DNA of 41,378 nt from Microcystis aeruginosa W13-11 (GTDB taxonomy: Bacteria; Cyanobacteriota; Cyanobacteriia; Cyanobacteriales; Microcystaceae): positions 1 through 41,378 of the forward strand of contig JAADBR010000018.1 of NCBI GenBank assembly GCA_009995705.1, read 5' to 3'. Numbering within the stretch: the first letter of the stretch is position 1; every line of letters starts with the position of its first letter. This document shows, piece by piece, positions 8,679 through 16,479 of this stretch. The position numbers were made by a program, and so were the translations under genes. The notes beneath the pieces are model-generated. The model made no database searches. It was not told the origin of the DNA and saw only the letters and a list, made by a program, of their open reading frames with translations.

Positions 8679-8891
8679 TAGGGCTTGCTAGATAATGGTA
8701 TAACCCTTTTAAAATAAGGCTTTTGACCTTTTAAAATCCGATGTTAGTGCTAAAAAATAGGGTTGAGATCTTCAAAAACCTTGCATTATCCTTTTTGTAG
8801 TACGCAAACTGGTAAAAAAAAGGGGAGCAACAAAGCCTTAAACCCCTGTCTTCTGCCTGACCCCATCCTAGGCCTTTTTCAGCAAACCCTA
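8679..8891. mobile_element. TA-flanked MITE, about 209 bp (GGGCTTGCT family)
   Basis: The element runs from GGGCTTGCTAG at 8681 to CAGCAAACCC ending at 8889, imperfect inverted ends, with TA on each side (8679-8680 and 8890-8891). A second element with the same ends, the same TA flanks and nearly the same length (214 bp) is at 38700-38913, and a lone right end is at 7676-7691. TA duplication is the mark of IS630/Tc1-mariner transposases, which probably moved it. No open frame of note lies inside. The interior is only weakly like the 38700 copy. Confidence 0.65.
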
Positions 8892-9564
8892 CTTAGCATT
8901 TATCTTAAGGGTGAGGCAGGAAGTCTCTGGTTTTAGGAAACACTGGAGCTAAAGATGATGCTAAATCGCGTCATTTTGTCCCTACCACAATTTAGGCATT
9001 TTGTCAAAAGAATTTTGACTTTGCAACAAAACTACACAAAAATTAGATCAACGTTGTTAGGGAAAAAAGGGACAATTGGCGAAAGTGTTTGGTTTGGCTA
9101 AAAGGGAAAGTCTAGATTTAGCAATGGTTTCAAGGCAAGCTAGACCTTGAAAAGTCCAAAAAAGACCAGAGAAACCCACCTTAGCATAATGCAAAATTAT
9201 ACCAGAATCGCTGGAAGTATTGCCACCTCGTAAATAAATAGAAATTATTCTCAATAAATTCTTAAGTAAAAATAAATATTACCAATTGTAAATTTAAATA
9301 TTTTTAAGTATTGAAGGTATTTACATATAAAATACTTATCATTTTGCCCCGATTGCCTCTAACTTTTCCCTCCCCACAGCAATCACCGGGTAAATAGAAA
9401 ATTTCTCATTCTTTCTCCTAGAGATGAAGTACAGATTAATCCTTACTCATCAAGTATTTTAGCAACAATAACTAACCTCATCTTTCTGGGAAAGGCTGTA
9501 GCGAAAGAAAATCTGATCATTCGGAGCGTTACTTTTGTTGTTGGGTTTCCTCCCTCGCACTGTT
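8892..9564. other. AT-rich region with no convincing gene
   Basis: I see no gene here. A 65-codon minus-strand frame at 9057-9254 has no recognised motif and an unlikely composition. The segment 9245-9350 is very AT-rich. ACAAAACTACACAAAAA at 9026-9042 recurs exactly at 13023-13039 before the oxidoreductase gene. The stretch just right of 9420 reads into the end of the DUF2442 gene. Confidence 0.5.
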
Positions 9565-9807
9565 CTAGGTTTGGGAAATAGAGTCGAGATAGAGAGTATC
9601 CGGACAGATATCTTGTTCGTTCGGCCAAGTTACCGTACCATCTAAAATTTTTACTCGATTAAAATAATGTTGGTTTTTAAGTTCTTGAAAGATGCCAAAA
9701 TCGAGCAGTGGTGAACAATCATAAATTTTCTTTTCTTCATTAGTAAGGATGAGTTGTAATTGATAGTTGGGCAAAGGGATAACTTCTTTAACTCTAGGAT
9801 TCATCAT
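9565..9807 (-). CDS. DUF2442 domain protein
   Basis: 80 residues: MMNPRVKEVIPLPNYQLQLILTN then KIYDCSPLLDFGIFQELKN, YFNRVKILDGTVTWPNEQDICPDTLY. This is a full-length, typical DUF2442 domain. Such small proteins are commonly paired with a DUF4160 or toxin-like partner and are suspected toxin-antitoxin components; function is not established. Its ATG directly follows the TAA of a decayed upstream gene (9808-9977), suggesting an original three-gene operon with the antitoxin-like gene at 9987. No DUF4160 gene is present. Confidence 0.85.
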   Translation of the reverse strand: MMNPRVKEVIPLPNYQLQLILTNEEKKIYDCSPLLDFGIFQELKNQHYFNRVKILDGTVTWPNEQDICPDTLYLDSISQT

Positions 9808-9977
9808 TTATCTCACTGGTTCAATTTTATACGGTTGTTGTCCTGAAATCGAAGGACTGTCGCTCAGAAATAACCTCGATCAAATAAAATTCCTTCATCG
9901 ACAATCATGAAAGAGTTCACAATCGAACTCTCAGATAATTTCCGTTTAACTAGGGGAATATAATCGGCTATCTTCAT
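9808..9977 (-). pseudogene. Decayed small toxin-like gene (possibly DUF6516/TumE type)
   Basis: The ATG at 9975-9977 opens a 37-codon frame, MKIADYIPLVKRKLSESSIV then VDEGILFDRGYF, that stops at 9864. One frame over, the reading continues LSDSPSISGQQPYKIEPVR and ends at a TAA (9808-9810) that directly abuts the next ATG. The two halves join by a single-base change, so this looks like one short gene broken by a frameshift and probably also shortened internally. The first part resembles the start of small cyanobacterial toxin candidates with a GYFRARL block (DUF6516), which usually follow an antitoxin-like gene such as the one just upstream. Family assignment is tentative. Confidence 0.5.
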
Positions 9978-9986
9978 CTAATTCGA

Positions 9987-10280
9987 TCATAAACTTAACT
10001 CTTTTCTAGCTGCCAATAGCATTTCATAATAAACATTCCACTCGAAATAATCCATAGCGTCCCCTAGCTCACCAGAACGAAATCTAGGATAGAATTCTTC
10101 CGAACTCATGCGATATTGATTTTCGTATTGCTTGACACGGTTTTCTAAATCCAAAATTTGAGCGTGAATCTGCAAATTTTCTCGTTGTTCGCTCTCAATT
10201 TTTCGATTCAGTAACTCTCTTTCTTCCTCCGAGAGAGAGAGAATAATTCGTGCGAGAGAATCAACCAGTTGGGTGTTCAT
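9987..10280 (-). CDS. Antitoxin-like small helical protein
   Basis: 97 residues, almost entirely helical and charged: MNTQLVDSLARIILSLSEEE, a heptad-like Leu/Glu region (residues 15-55), then YRMSSEEFYPRFRSGELGDAMDYFEWNVYYEM. The last block (M-S-x-E-x-F-x-x-R-F-x-x-G-E-L-x-D-x-M-D-x-F-E-W) is a recurrent signature of small cyanobacterial genes placed just upstream of a DUF6516-type toxin. Here the downstream partner is broken, so it may be an orphan antitoxin. The IS605-type element lies 70 bp upstream of its start and may have removed its promoter. Confidence 0.6.
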   Translation of the reverse strand: MNTQLVDSLARIILSLSEEERELLNRKIESEQRENLQIHAQILDLENRVKQYENQYRMSSEEFYPRFRSGELGDAMDYFEWNVYYEMLLAARKELSL

Positions 10281-10362
10281 TGTCGTTAAAATCCGAGATA
10301 GGATTATTTCCCCTGAGAACTGTAGCGGATTCGATCGAGAGCCGCTGCCTTGACATCCTCAC

Positions 10363-10380
10363 CGCCGTAAACGGACGGCG
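10363..10380 (-). repeat. Right-end hairpin of the IS605-type element / guide RNA scaffold region
   Basis: A perfect 6-bp stem, CGCCGT (10363-10368) with ACGGCG (10375-10380), lies 12 bp beyond the tnpB stop. In tnpB elements the transcript of this end forms the nuclease's guide RNA, with the guide read from flanking DNA just outside the element (here from about 10350 downwards on the minus strand). Confidence 0.6.
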
Positions 10381-10391
10381 ATTCCCAAACC

Positions 10392-11575
10392 TCACGATTT
10401 GGGTTTCTGCTTCTTTCCCTTGCGGGGTTTCGCACCTGCCGCCCCAGTTTTACTCTGTTCTGGTCTTATGGTCGCTCTACAGACTGACACCGCAAGTCCT
10501 GCGGCCAAAATATTTTTACTTGCGTTAACATCTCGGTCATGGTGAGTCCCACAGTCTGAACAATCCCATTCTCGAACATTTAACGGCATCTTTTCGACAA
10601 TATACCCGCAATTACTACACCTTTTAGAACTGGGAAACCATCTATCTATTTCGAGGTAATTTCTCCCATACCAACGGCATTTATAGGCTAATTGTCGAGT
10701 GATTTCTCCCCAACTAACGTCAGATATTGCCTGAGATAATTTCGGGTTTTTGACTAGATTCTTGACGGCTAAATTCTCAATCACAATCGTTTGATTTTCA
10801 CGAACTAATTGAGTGGTTAGCTTGTGTAAATGGTCTTTTCTGCTATCGGTGATTTGGGCGTGAATTTTGGCTACTTTGATTCTCGCCTTTTCTCGATTCT
10901 TTGAGACTTTCTGTTTTCTAGAAAGATTTTTCCGATGCCCTTCGCAGTCTCTGATAATGCTTGGTAAAATGCTTAGGATTAGATACTTTGCCACCATCGC
11001 TGGAATTACTAGGCTACTAATTCCTAAGTCAATTCCGATGGCTTTATCTGTTACTGGTAATGGCTTAATTGTTGGGTCATCAAATCTTATTGATATATGC
11101 CAGCGTCCTGAGGGATGTAATCTGACTGTTACTGTGCTTGGTTCACAGCTTTCTAGTATTTGTTTTGACCATCGAATAGGTAAAGGTTCTGTGCATTTAG
11201 CTAAATAGATTTGTTTGTCTTTGAACTTAAAAGCAGATTTGGTAAATTCGGCACTTCCTCCTTGATGTTTTTTCCTAAAGTTAGAATACTTAGTACGACC
11301 AGCAAAGAAGTTAGTAAAAGCTGTTTGTAGGTGTCTTAACCCTTGGGGTAAAGGTACACAACTAACTTCGTTTAAAAAGTCTGATTTTTCTTATTTTTTC
11401 CAATCAGTTAGCATTGAAGACGTTTCAGCATATCCTACTCTTTCTTGCTTTTCGTACCATGTGTTCTGAGATGGAGTGCCTTATTGTAAACTAATCTTAC
11501 ACAGCCCAAAGTGCGCCGCAATAGCGACTCTTGTTCGGGTGTTGGGTAAAATCGAAACGAATAGGCTTTTTCCAC
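10392..11575 (-). pseudogene. tnpB: tnpB (RNA-guided nuclease of IS605-type elements), multiply broken
   Basis: From a GTG at 11573-11575 the translation reads VEKAYSFRFYPTPEQESLLR. The frame shifts near 11458; the next part (WYEKQERVGYAETSSMLTDW) hits a TAA at 11391-11393, then continues FLNEVSCVPL...RLHPSGRWHISIRF...AIGIDLGISSLV, which holds the first RuvC Asp. Two further compensating frameshifts near 11010 and 10930 bracket NSSDGGKVSNPKHFTKHYQR; after them the C-terminal 170 codons are intact with NLSRKQK, the RuvC Glu in IVIENLAVKN, the zinc ribbon RCSNCG...WDCSDCGTHHDRD and the third acidic residue. At least three frameshifts and one stop make it non-functional. Confidence 0.85.
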
Positions 11576-11687
11576 GTCTTACGTTTTAGCATATATTTTG
11601 TAAATGCGCTAATATTTAACGGTAAAGTCGTCGTAGAACGACGGGGTTTCAGACCCAAAATTTTCGATGAGGCTGCACCTATCCACC

Positions 11688-12095
11688 CTAAATGTCTAAA
11701 TCTGCGGGGCTAAATTTCTTGTGAATCTGAGGAAAACCTAACTGTTTAATCACTTGATGTTTGCGTTCTTCCTCAAGGGATGACAACTGATTATAATTGA
11801 CCCAGTGAATACAGTTAACCGGACAAGTCTCGATCGCTTCTTGAATAATTTCTTCTTCGTCACCGTCTTGATTATAGACGCGAGAGCGACCGTATTCGCC
11901 TTCAATAAAAAAGGTATTGGGGGCGACGTGGGCGCAGTGTTTACAACCGATACAAGTGATCTCATCGACGTAAACCGCTTTCTGGCGCAGTAAACCCCCC
12001 AGTTCCGGTTCAAAACCAGTGCGATCAGGGGAATCTCTTAGGAATCCCCCTAACTCTGGTTCAAAACCAGAGCGTTCGGGAGAAAAATCAGCCAT
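11688..12095 (-). CDS. [4Fe-4S] ferredoxin (Fed7-like) with an N-terminal tandem repeat
   Basis: 135 residues from the ATG at 12093-12095, which overlaps the ycf35 stop (TAATG), so translation is probably coupled; the frame runs 4 codons further upstream. Residues 9-20 and 26-37 repeat the motif R(S/T)GFEPELGG(F/L)LR. The cluster ligands are C48, C51, C54 (CIGCKHC) and C91 in ETCPVNCIHWV, with C95 nearby; GEYGRSRVYNQDGDEE lies between. It should carry one [4Fe-4S] cluster and move electrons at low potential in the cytosol. The arrangement DUF2997-Ycf35-ferredoxin resembles the Synechocystis group around Fed7; the electron partner is unknown. An IS605-type element has landed just after the gene. 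Confidence 0.88.
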   Translation of the reverse strand: MADFSPERSGFEPELGGFLRDSPDRTGFEPELGGLLRQKAVYVDEITCIGCKHCAHVAPNTFFIEGEYGRSRVYNQDGDEEEIIQEAIETCPVNCIHWVNYNQLSSLEEERKHQVIKQLGFPQIHKKFSPADLDI

Positions 12096-12481
12096 TAGGC
12101 ACTCCAACGTTGTACCACTAGACGAATAGAACCATCAGTATTTTTTTCCTGTGCTGCCACCTGAAAACCCTGTTTGGCAGTTTCTGCCAGAATGGTGTGG
12201 TAGGCATAACCTTGATTTACTTTTCTTAAAAATCCTTCTACGGTTAGGGGTTGTTGCCAGTATTGTAAATCGGCAACTAACTCGTACTCGTTACCATTCC
12301 AGCGAAAACCGATATCGTAGTTGTTATCTTGCTCGATTACCACCTCTGCGCTTAAAGTTTGACCTTGATAACCTTTGACGGGGTGGGAACCCTCTTTCCA
12401 TTCCATCCCCATATCGCTCAGGGCGGCTTTTAGGTAGGATAGATCGCGGATTTTGGTTTTGATATTGCTAAAGTGTGACAT
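12095..12481 (-). CDS. ycf35: Ycf35 family protein (DUF1257)
   Basis: 128 residues, the usual length: MSHFSNIKTKIRDLSYLKAAL, then VVIEQDNNYDIGFRWNGNEYELVADLQYW and GFLRKVNQGYAYHTILAETAKQGF. Ycf35 is conserved in cyanobacteria and some algal plastids; its role is not known. It is the middle gene of a three-gene unit: DUF2997 ends 45 bp upstream and the ferredoxin ATG overlaps its stop codon by one base. This tight linkage argues that the three products act together, probably in a redox or iron-sulfur process. Confidence 0.93.
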   Translation of the reverse strand: MSHFSNIKTKIRDLSYLKAALSDMGMEWKEGSHPVKGYQGQTLSAEVVIEQDNNYDIGFRWNGNEYELVADLQYWQQPLTVEGFLRKVNQGYAYHTILAETAKQGFQVAAQEKNTDGSIRLVVQRWSA

Positions 12482-12525
12482 GGCTTTTCAGTGGCTTAAA
12501 TAAAGGGATTGGGAAAAATGAAAAA

Positions 12526-12741
12526 TTACCAGTCGCTAAAAGTGGCTGCGTTGCTGACTTTCTCTGACTGGCTGACGGTTTGATGGTAATAATCCGAGGT
12601 TTTCTCTTGAGACATCAGCTGCCCGAGTTGGGCCTCGATCGCCGCCGTCACCTCTTGACAAGATGAACCGACTATGCCTGTCACCTTTTCCATGACGCGA
12701 CCATCGGGATAGATGATAAACTCTAGGCTTTCCATGCTCAT
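12526..12741 (-). CDS. DUF2997 protein
   Basis: 71 residues: MSMESLEFIIYPDGRVMEKV, then GSSCQEVTAAIEAQLGQL and a short polar tail. This is the full DUF2997 domain, a small protein with a beta strand pair and a helix holding a conserved Cys (SSCQ). It is the first gene of the DUF2997-ycf35-ferredoxin unit. An alternative start is Met3. Function is unknown; the conserved linkage with Ycf35 is its strongest clue. Confidence 0.9.
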   Translation of the reverse strand: MSMESLEFIIYPDGRVMEKVTGIVGSSCQEVTAAIEAQLGQLMSQEKTSDYYHQTVSQSEKVSNAATFSDW

Positions 12742-13136
12742 AGCTCTTCTCGGCGTGATCTGGGGTTTGTAAAGCTCCCTATCGTTTTAATTTACGATAG
12801 TTTGCTAATCTTAGCAATCTGGTTAAAATTTTAGCAAAACTTTACATTATCTCGGCCAACCACTTTCATTTTCTGTGAGTTTCGCGTAACTTTTCTTCAT
12901 CGTCAAGGGCGAACCTGTCCCCAGGGAGGCGGCCGGCCGTTTTTGTAACGGGGATTTATGCCACGCTCCAAAAACTTTTCGCCTTAAGGCGAGGTTTTAA
13001 ACCCGATTTTTTCGATAATTTAACAAAACTACACAAAAAAGACGACCTGAAGCGATAAATTGAAAATAAGGGAGATGCAACGGCGAACCACGACCGCAGA
13101 GATCATAGAATTTTGTCTATAGGAATCAAAACAGAT
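12742..13136. other. Divergent intergenic region with palindromes
   Basis: It separates the DUF2997 unit from the oxidoreductase gene, so it should hold both promoters. Structure seen: a GC-rich patch at about 12918-12945 containing CGGCCGGCCG followed by TTTTTG, a perfect palindrome CGCCTTAAGGCG at 12980-12991, and ACAAAACTACACAAAAA at 13023-13039 that recurs at 9026-9042. I cannot assign a known riboswitch or small RNA to it. Confidence 0.5.
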
Positions 13137-14138
13137 ATGAATAAACAAATAGCCAGCGATCGCCTTCGGATCGGTGTTTTAGGTTTTGGTGGTTTGGGAC
13201 AGGCTGCCGCTAGAATTCTCGCCCCCAAACAGGAAATGCTTTGGACTGCCGCCGCCGATAAAGCCGGTTTTGCCTACCACAAAGACGGTCTAGATGTCAA
13301 TACCTGTAACAAAATTTATCATGACCAAGGTTCGATCGGTCATCTGGAAAATTACGGCAGTCTCAGCGAGAACAGTATCGAGGAATTAATTAAAATTGCC
13401 GATGTAAAAGGCTATTTTCTCGCCTTACCGAATTTACCTAACAATTTCATCGCCGATATCGCTAAAACTTTCATTCGCTTAGGTTGGCGCGGGGTTTTAG
13501 TCGATGCTCTCAAACGTACCAGCGCCATGGAACAAATCTTAGCACTACAAGCAGACCTAGAAGCCGCTGGCATCACCTACATGACCGGCTGCGGTGCTAC
13601 CCCCGGACTGTTAACTGCGGCGGCTGCCCTAGCTGCCCAGAGTTATGCGGAGATTCATAGCGTTAAAATTACCTTTGGCGTGGGAATTGCCAACTGGGAG
13701 GCTTATCGTGCCACTATTCGCGAAGATATCGCCCATTTACCTGGTTACGATCTGGAAACGGCGCGCCAGATGAGTGATGCCGAGGTGGAAATGCTGTTAA
13801 ATAAAACCAAGGGCATTCTTAGCCTTGAAGATATGGAACACGCGGACGATATTATGCTGGAATTGGCTGGAATTTGTGGACGCGATCGGGTTTCCGTCGG
13901 GGGTGTGGTGGATACGCGCAACCCGAAAAAGCCTTTAAGTACCAATGTTAAAGTCACGGGGCGGACTTTTGAAGGCAAAATTTCCACCCATACCTTCACT
14001 TTAGGTGATGAAACCAGTATGGCGGCTAATGTCTGCGGGCCCGCTTTCGGTTATCTGAAAGCGGGGGTTTCCCTGCATCGTCGCGGTATCTACGGACTAT
14101 GGACAGCAGCGGAGATTATGCCGCAATTTGTGCGCTAG
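13137..14138 (+). CDS. Saccharopine dehydrogenase-like NAD(P)-binding oxidoreductase
   Basis: 333 residues from the ATG at 13137 ([21 protein letters not shown]); a TTG 8 codons earlier is possible but less likely. A Rossmann fold starts at once with the dinucleotide-binding [13 protein letters not shown], and the later parts [34 protein letters not shown] and [13 protein letters not shown] are well conserved in the saccharopine dehydrogenase-like proteins of cyanobacteria. The real reaction is not known; a role in lysine or homospermidine-type chemistry would be a guess. Its stop overlaps the last bases of the convergent rluD-type gene by 4 bp. Confidence 0.8.
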   Translation: MNKQIASDRLRIGVLGFGGLGQAAARILAPKQEMLWTAAADKAGFAYHKDGLDVNTCNKIYHDQGSIGHLENYGSLSENSIEELIKIADVKGYFLALPNLPNNFIADIAKTFIRLGWRGVLVDALKRTSAMEQILALQADLEAAGITYMTGCGATPGLLTAAAALAAQSYAEIHSVKITFGVGIANWEAYRATIREDIAHLPGYDLETARQMSDAEVEMLLNKTKGILSLEDMEHADDIMLELAGICGRDRVSVGGVVDTRNPKKPLSTNVKVTGRTFEGKISTHTFTLGDETSMAANVCGPAFGYLKAGVSLHRRGIYGLWTAAEIMPQFVR

Positions 14139-15061
14139 GGGTTTCTCTGGCGTAAAATAGCTAAAACTTTCGGGAAAATAGCCGGTAAGGGGGCGATCGC
14201 TTCTAGGCTCTCTCCCGTGACCGGATGTTCTAGAATTAAGCGATAGGCGTGGAGTAATTGCCCAGGTAGATTAATCCCGATGGAACGACCTGAACTATAG
14301 AGAGGATCCCCAAGAATCGGATGACCGATGTGGCTGCTATGAACGCGAATTTGATGAGTTCTGCCCGTTTCTAGGCGAAATTCCATTAAGGTGTAGTTGC
14401 CTAGTCTTTCCTTGATTTGCCAGTGAGTGACGGCATTTCTACCACCTTTTTCCACGGCAATAATAGCCATTTTTTGGCGATCGCTGCGGTGACGACCGAT
14501 GGGCAGATCAATTGTACCTGTTTCGCTTTTGGGGACACCATGGACAAGGGCCATGTATTCCCGGCGGGCAGTTTTGGTTTTTAATTGTGCCTGTAGGTGT
14601 TGATGGGCCTGGTCGGTTTTGGCAATAACGATCGCGCCCGTGGTATCCTTGTCTAAGCGGTGAACTATACCGGGCCGTTGAATTCCACCAATTCCGGCTA
14701 AATTTGGGCAGTGATATAGGAGAGCGTTGACCAAGGTTCCCGATTCGTGACCGGAGGCCGGATGAACCACTAAATCAGCCGGTTTATTGATAATAATCAG
14801 ATATTCGTCTTCGTAAAGAATATCAAGCTCGATCGCCTCGGCGCTTAATTGCAGGGGTTGACTGTCGGGAATGGTAATCTTTAAGCGATCGCCTTGAGCA
14901 ACTTTAGTATTTTTGTTGGTGCAAATTTGACCATTTAACTGTATATATCCCTGTTCTATCAGTTTTTGCAGTCTCGATCTCGATAAATCGGGCAATTGTG
15001 ACCCCATCCAAGCATCTAAACGTTCTTTTTTTCCCACAACTTCTAAGTTTAATTGGTTCAT
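14135..15061 (-). CDS. RluA/RluD-family 23S rRNA pseudouridine synthase
   Basis: 308 residues. An N-terminal S4 RNA-binding domain (about residues 14-60: [31 protein letters not shown]) is followed by the catalytic domain with the motif [12 protein letters not shown], where D137 is the nucleophile, and by [20 protein letters not shown]. The S4 plus RluA layout fits RluD, which modifies uridines of helix 69 in 23S rRNA; RluC is the alternative. Length and all motifs are normal. It overlaps the oxidoreductase gene tail by 4 bp. Confidence 0.93.
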   Translation of the reverse strand: MNQLNLEVVGKKERLDAWMGSQLPDLSRSRLQKLIEQGYIQLNGQICTNKNTKVAQGDRLKITIPDSQPLQLSAEAIELDILYEDEYLIIINKPADLVVHPASGHESGTLVNALLYHCPNLAGIGGIQRPGIVHRLDKDTTGAIVIAKTDQAHQHLQAQLKTKTARREYMALVHGVPKSETGTIDLPIGRHRSDRQKMAIIAVEKGGRNAVTHWQIKERLGNYTLMEFRLETGRTHQIRVHSSHIGHPILGDPLYSSGRSIGINLPGQLLHAYRLILEHPVTGESLEAIAPLPAIFPKVLAILRQRNP

Positions 15062-15276
15062 CGATTTTTAGTGATCAGGGTGTAAGGTTTGGCAGAATCA
15101 AGAAAAACTGACCTGAGATTATTTAAACTTAGCTCAACAATTCCAGTTATTTTAACAGTAATTGAACTTGCTCTGGCTGCTTGAAATGGAAATCTTGGGA
15201 TTAAATTTTCCTGATTTTTAAGTAGGTAGGTGTTAAAAACTTTTAGATGTCCCCTTGTTAAAGATGGATTAAGGGT

Positions 15277-15300
15277 AGGGTTGATTCATGAATCAACCCT
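15277..15300. repeat. 24-bp perfect palindrome
   Basis: The half site AGGGTTGATTCA is followed directly by its exact complement, with no spacer. A symmetric stem of 12 bp with no loop suggests a cruciform, a protein operator, or the core of a small dispersed palindromic repeat. Confidence 0.8.
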
Positions 15301-15406
15301 AGGATTAAGGAGGGATCGAACCCAAAACCCATCTTCAATTTAATTATAACCAGCTACTTAACGACAAAAGCCAGAGAAAATCAGTAGAGATTTCCTCATC
15401 TCCAAA

Positions 15407-15439
15407 AAATAGAGAGACGTTGCTATAATTAACGTCTCT
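15407..15439 (-). terminator. Rho-independent terminator of the small membrane protein gene
   Basis: Read on the minus strand, a 9-bp perfect stem (AGAGACGTT at 15413-15421 with AACGTCTCT at 15431-15439) is followed by CTATTTTTT. It lies about 60 bp after the stop codon at 15502. Confidence 0.8.
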
Positions 15440-15501
15440 AGATCAGAAATTAATCAATCAGAGTAAGTCAAGCTGTTTTAAACAAGCGAATTTTGACCAC
15501 T

Positions 15502-15843
15502 TTAGTCAACAAAAAAACCATTTAAAACTCCTGAAATGATCGAAACCACGATCGAACCGAATAAAGCGGCAAAGAATGATTTTACCTCAAAGCCACGGAT
15601 AAAATAGGAGGCTAAAGAAAAGGAAATGGCATTAACCACAAAAATAAATAACCCTAGGGTTAAAATAGTTAAAGGCAGGGTAAAAAGAATCAACAGGGGT
15701 CTAATAATAGCATTAATTAAACCCAAAGCGACAGCAGCTATCAAAGCCACGGTAAAATCTTTAATTTCTATACCTGGTACTATTCGCGCTGTAATCAATA
15801 AAGAGACGGCGGTAATCAACCAACGGAGGAAAAAAGATAACAT
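15502..15843 (-). CDS. Phage holin family (YvlD/Mycobacterial-4-TM type) membrane protein
   Basis: 113 residues from the ATG at 15843 (MLSFFLRWLITAVSLL); a second ATG 4 codons upstream is also possible. Four hydrophobic helices fill the protein (about residues 5-22, 27-45, 52-78 and 88-110). The features ITARIVPGIEIKDF, ALGLINAIIRPLLILFTLPLTILTLGLF and NAISF are those of Pfam phage_holin_4_2 (YvlD) proteins, found in the inner membrane of many bacteria that carry no phage. Function is not known; the name does not mean it is a lysis protein here. A hairpin terminator follows. Confidence 0.88.
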   Translation of the reverse strand: MLSFFLRWLITAVSLLITARIVPGIEIKDFTVALIAAVALGLINAIIRPLLILFTLPLTILTLGLFIFVVNAISFSLASYFIRGFEVKSFFAALFGSIVVSIISGVLNGFFVD

Positions 15844-16054
15844 AAGTCCATCCATCTAAGATAGTTCATCCTCATCTATTCTAATCGCCATCGCCCCTTA
15901 AAGAGACGGAAGTTTTCAGGAGATGACAACGAAAACCGACATTGACTGCTGCCGCTGCTCGAAAACCAGAGCGGGAACATAGTATCGGTTACACTGGTTA
16001 TAAACAGGAGGATTCGCTCGGACTATCACACCCAGAAAAGAGGCAGCACTAAAG

Positions 16055-16444
16055 ATGATATCCAGAAAAAATTTTAGCCAGAGCCAGCAAGTACCAATCG
16101 GTAAAACGAGAATTATCCGGGGAGCAACTGGCACTTTAATGCTAATGAGTCTGCTTTCTCTCCTCTTAGCGCCACCTAGTTTAGCATCTCCTGAGCCACC
16201 TAATTCGGTCATCGCCGCTACCCGTCAAGATTTGAGTCGGAAAACCAAGATATCGGTTAATCGCTTGCAAATTCAAGCAGCACAACCACAAACCTGGCCC
16301 GATGGTTGTTTAGGATTAGCTAAACCGGGAGAATTCTGTACTCAAGCACTGGTGCAAGGATGGCGAATTATTCTGACTTATAGGCAAAAAACTTGGGTTT
16401 ATCGCACCGATAGCAGCGGTGCTAATCTCCGCTTAGAAAAGTGA
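16055..16444 (+). CDS. Secreted cyanobacterial protein of unknown function
   Basis: 129 residues. After a basic start, residues 24-45 (TGTLMLMSLLSLLLAPPSLASP) form a signal peptide with likely cleavage after PSLA-S. The mature part opens with ATRQDLSRKTKISVNRLQIQ and holds the signature TWPDGCLGLAKPGEFCTQAL, followed by VQGWRIILTYRQKTWVYRTD. The two Cys may pair in the periplasm. The WPDGCLGLA...PGE.CT.ALV.GWR pattern recurs in exported cyanobacterial proteins, where I know no proven function. An internal Met could serve as start, but the basic N-region supports this one. Confidence 0.7.
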   Translation: MISRKNFSQSQQVPIGKTRIIRGATGTLMLMSLLSLLLAPPSLASPEPPNSVIAATRQDLSRKTKISVNRLQIQAAQPQTWPDGCLGLAKPGEFCTQALVQGWRIILTYRQKTWVYRTDSSGANLRLEK

Positions 16445-16479
16445 ATTTCTTTTGCTCTTTTCTGGCTGCTTTTTCGGCA

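Larger units (their letters stand above)
10351..11650 (-). mobile_element. IS200/IS605-type (IS1341-like, tnpB-only) element, approximate ends
   Basis: A broken tnpB is bounded by subterminal hairpins of the kind recognised by HUH transposases: CGCCGT-loop-ACGGCG at 10363-10380 (3' side of tnpB) and CGTCGT-AGA-ACGACG at 11629-11643 (5' side). No tnpA is present, so it would have depended on a transposase elsewhere. The exact borders cannot be fixed because these elements make no target duplication and have no inverted repeats. The 3' hairpin region should also be the scaffold end of the element's guide (omega/reRNA). It lies only about 40 bp after the ferredoxin stop codon. Confidence 0.75.
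15062..15501. other. Intergenic region between rluD-like and holin-like genes
   Basis: No gene is seen. It contains the long palindrome at 15277-15300, set inside weaker inverted sequences (AAGATGG near 15262 and CCATCTT near 15331), which together look like a small palindromic repeat element, and a terminator at 15407-15439 belonging to the minus-strand gene on its right. The promoter of the rluD-like gene should lie near 15062-15150. Confidence 0.55.

Noticed and set aside
9057..9254. 65-codon minus-strand open frame
   Set aside because: No recognised domain, no ribosome binding site and an AT-rich gene-poor context; treated as chance.
15300..15330. GGGTTCGATCCCTCC on the minus strand looks like a tRNA T-loop
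   Set aside because: The stem does not pair, there is no acceptor stem or anticodon arm at the proper distance, and the sequence belongs to the palindromic spacer.
15502..15843. Prophage origin for the holin-family gene
   Set aside because: The family is widespread outside phages and no other phage gene is near.
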